64,000 bases of DNA from NCBI GenBank assembly GCA_023407175.1, contig JAEYMU010000006.1, positions 151,061 through 215,060 of the forward strand, in the 5' to 3' direction. Position numbers and translations under genes: made by a program. The notes under the pieces are model-generated. The model did not search any database. It saw only the letters and a program-made list of their open reading frames with translations, and had not been told where the DNA came from. Positions 63,763 through 64,000 of the stretch are shown one piece after another (within the stretch, counting starts at the first letter, position 1; each line of letters starts with the position of its first letter). This DNA is from Bacillota bacterium (lineage in GTDB: Bacteria; Bacillota_A; Clostridia; Lachnospirales; Lachnospiraceae).

Positions 63763-64000
63763 TTACACCACCCCTTTGATTTCAGCAAGGACTTCATCCA
63801 GCCTTTTGAGTTCATCCTGATTATCAGATCCGGAAAGCTTGTCGGCCTGCGCCCTCATGAGAGCAATCCGTTGCTTCTGCTCCTCGGTAACCAGCTCCCA
63901 ATTGTTATGCAGGAGCTCATCGTACTGTTTTATCATAGACCGGAGCTCTGACTGTGCCCGGGCCTGCGCCTTTAAGAGTGTAGCCTGCCTGTCCCACGCG
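63763..64000 (-). CDS. phage terminase small subunit, C-terminal part
   Basis: The frame enters from the right edge and ends at TAA 63763-63765, directly before terL. The visible 78 residues are charged helices, with SELRSMIKQYDELLHNNWEL, TEEQKQRIALMRAQADKLSG and LKRLDEVLAEIKGVV, the tail of PBSX-type small subunits, which recognise the packaging site. The N-terminal DNA-binding domain is outside the window. Confidence 0.85.
   Translation of the reverse strand, partial: AWDRQATLLKAQARAQSELRSMIKQYDELLHNNWELVTEEQKQRIALMRAQADKLSGSDNQDELKRLDEVLAEIKGVV

Larger units (their letters stand above)
41289..64000. mobile_element. siphovirus-type prophage, left part
   Basis: Continuous block of phage late genes (terminase to amidase) on the minus strand, bounded on the left by the tRNA-Thr fragment and running off the right edge. 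The cargo genes at 41666-43577 lie between the lysis cassette and the attachment scar, the usual site of lysogenic-conversion genes. No integrase, repressor or replication gene is inside the window. Every structural frame appears intact, so the phage may be functional. Confidence 0.85.

Overview
The window looks like the chromosome of a spore-forming low-GC Firmicute, most likely a Lachnospiraceae-type clostridium. The reasons are AddB-type recombination, a clostridial GlnRS, a CIRCE-controlled groESL, a SleB-type cortex hydrolase, Csp-like S8 proteases, SpoIID-like proteins and strong AGGAGG ribosome sites. The assignment is inferred from gene content only; there is no rRNA in the window.

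Positions 1-41280 are host chromosome, mostly on the minus strand. In order: the N-terminal part of addB; a small membrane protein; degV and NAD synthetase; a structured non-coding RNA (6S/SsrS-like or raiA-like); a two-component system; a secreted Ig-like protein; a glyoxalase-fold protein; carAB; two tandem SpoIID/peptidoglycan-binding proteins behind a sigma-K-like promoter; a thiamine transporter under a TPP riboswitch; a glycosyltransferase-like protein; groESL; glnS with two zinc-ribbon proteins; a SleB hydrolase; a DUF3810 membrane metalloprotease; two S8 proteases; metNIQ behind a leader with a 38-codon Cys-rich ORF and an intrinsic terminator; YjbR and DUF1848 proteins; tRNA-Pro(AGG) with a duplicated 3' end; a divergent MocR regulator/EamA exporter pair; a 16-residue Cys/Arg peptide gene with a sigma-K-like promoter; NifX-like and DUF134 proteins; and a four-helix EamA transporter.

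From about 41289 to the window end lies the left part of a siphovirus-type prophage. Its boundary is marked by the 3' half of a tRNA-Thr(GGT) gene, the expected scar of integration into a tRNA. Reading on the minus strand from the right edge, the order is canonical: terminase small and large subunits, portal, MuF-type minor capsid protein, Prp protease, scaffold, major capsid protein, connectors, tail tube, chaperones, tape measure, tail tip and spike, fibre, holin and amidase. The integrase and replication genes must lie beyond 64000.

The most interesting points are the cargo between the lysis genes and the attachment scar (a 2-TM/GAF-like protein coupled to a 50-aa peptide under its own promoter, and a secreted Ig-like protein); a minor capsid protein with a toxin-like C-terminal tail followed by an ATGA-coupled 76-aa possible immunity gene; the putative Cys-codon attenuator of metNIQ; and the tiny Cys/Arg peptide gene.
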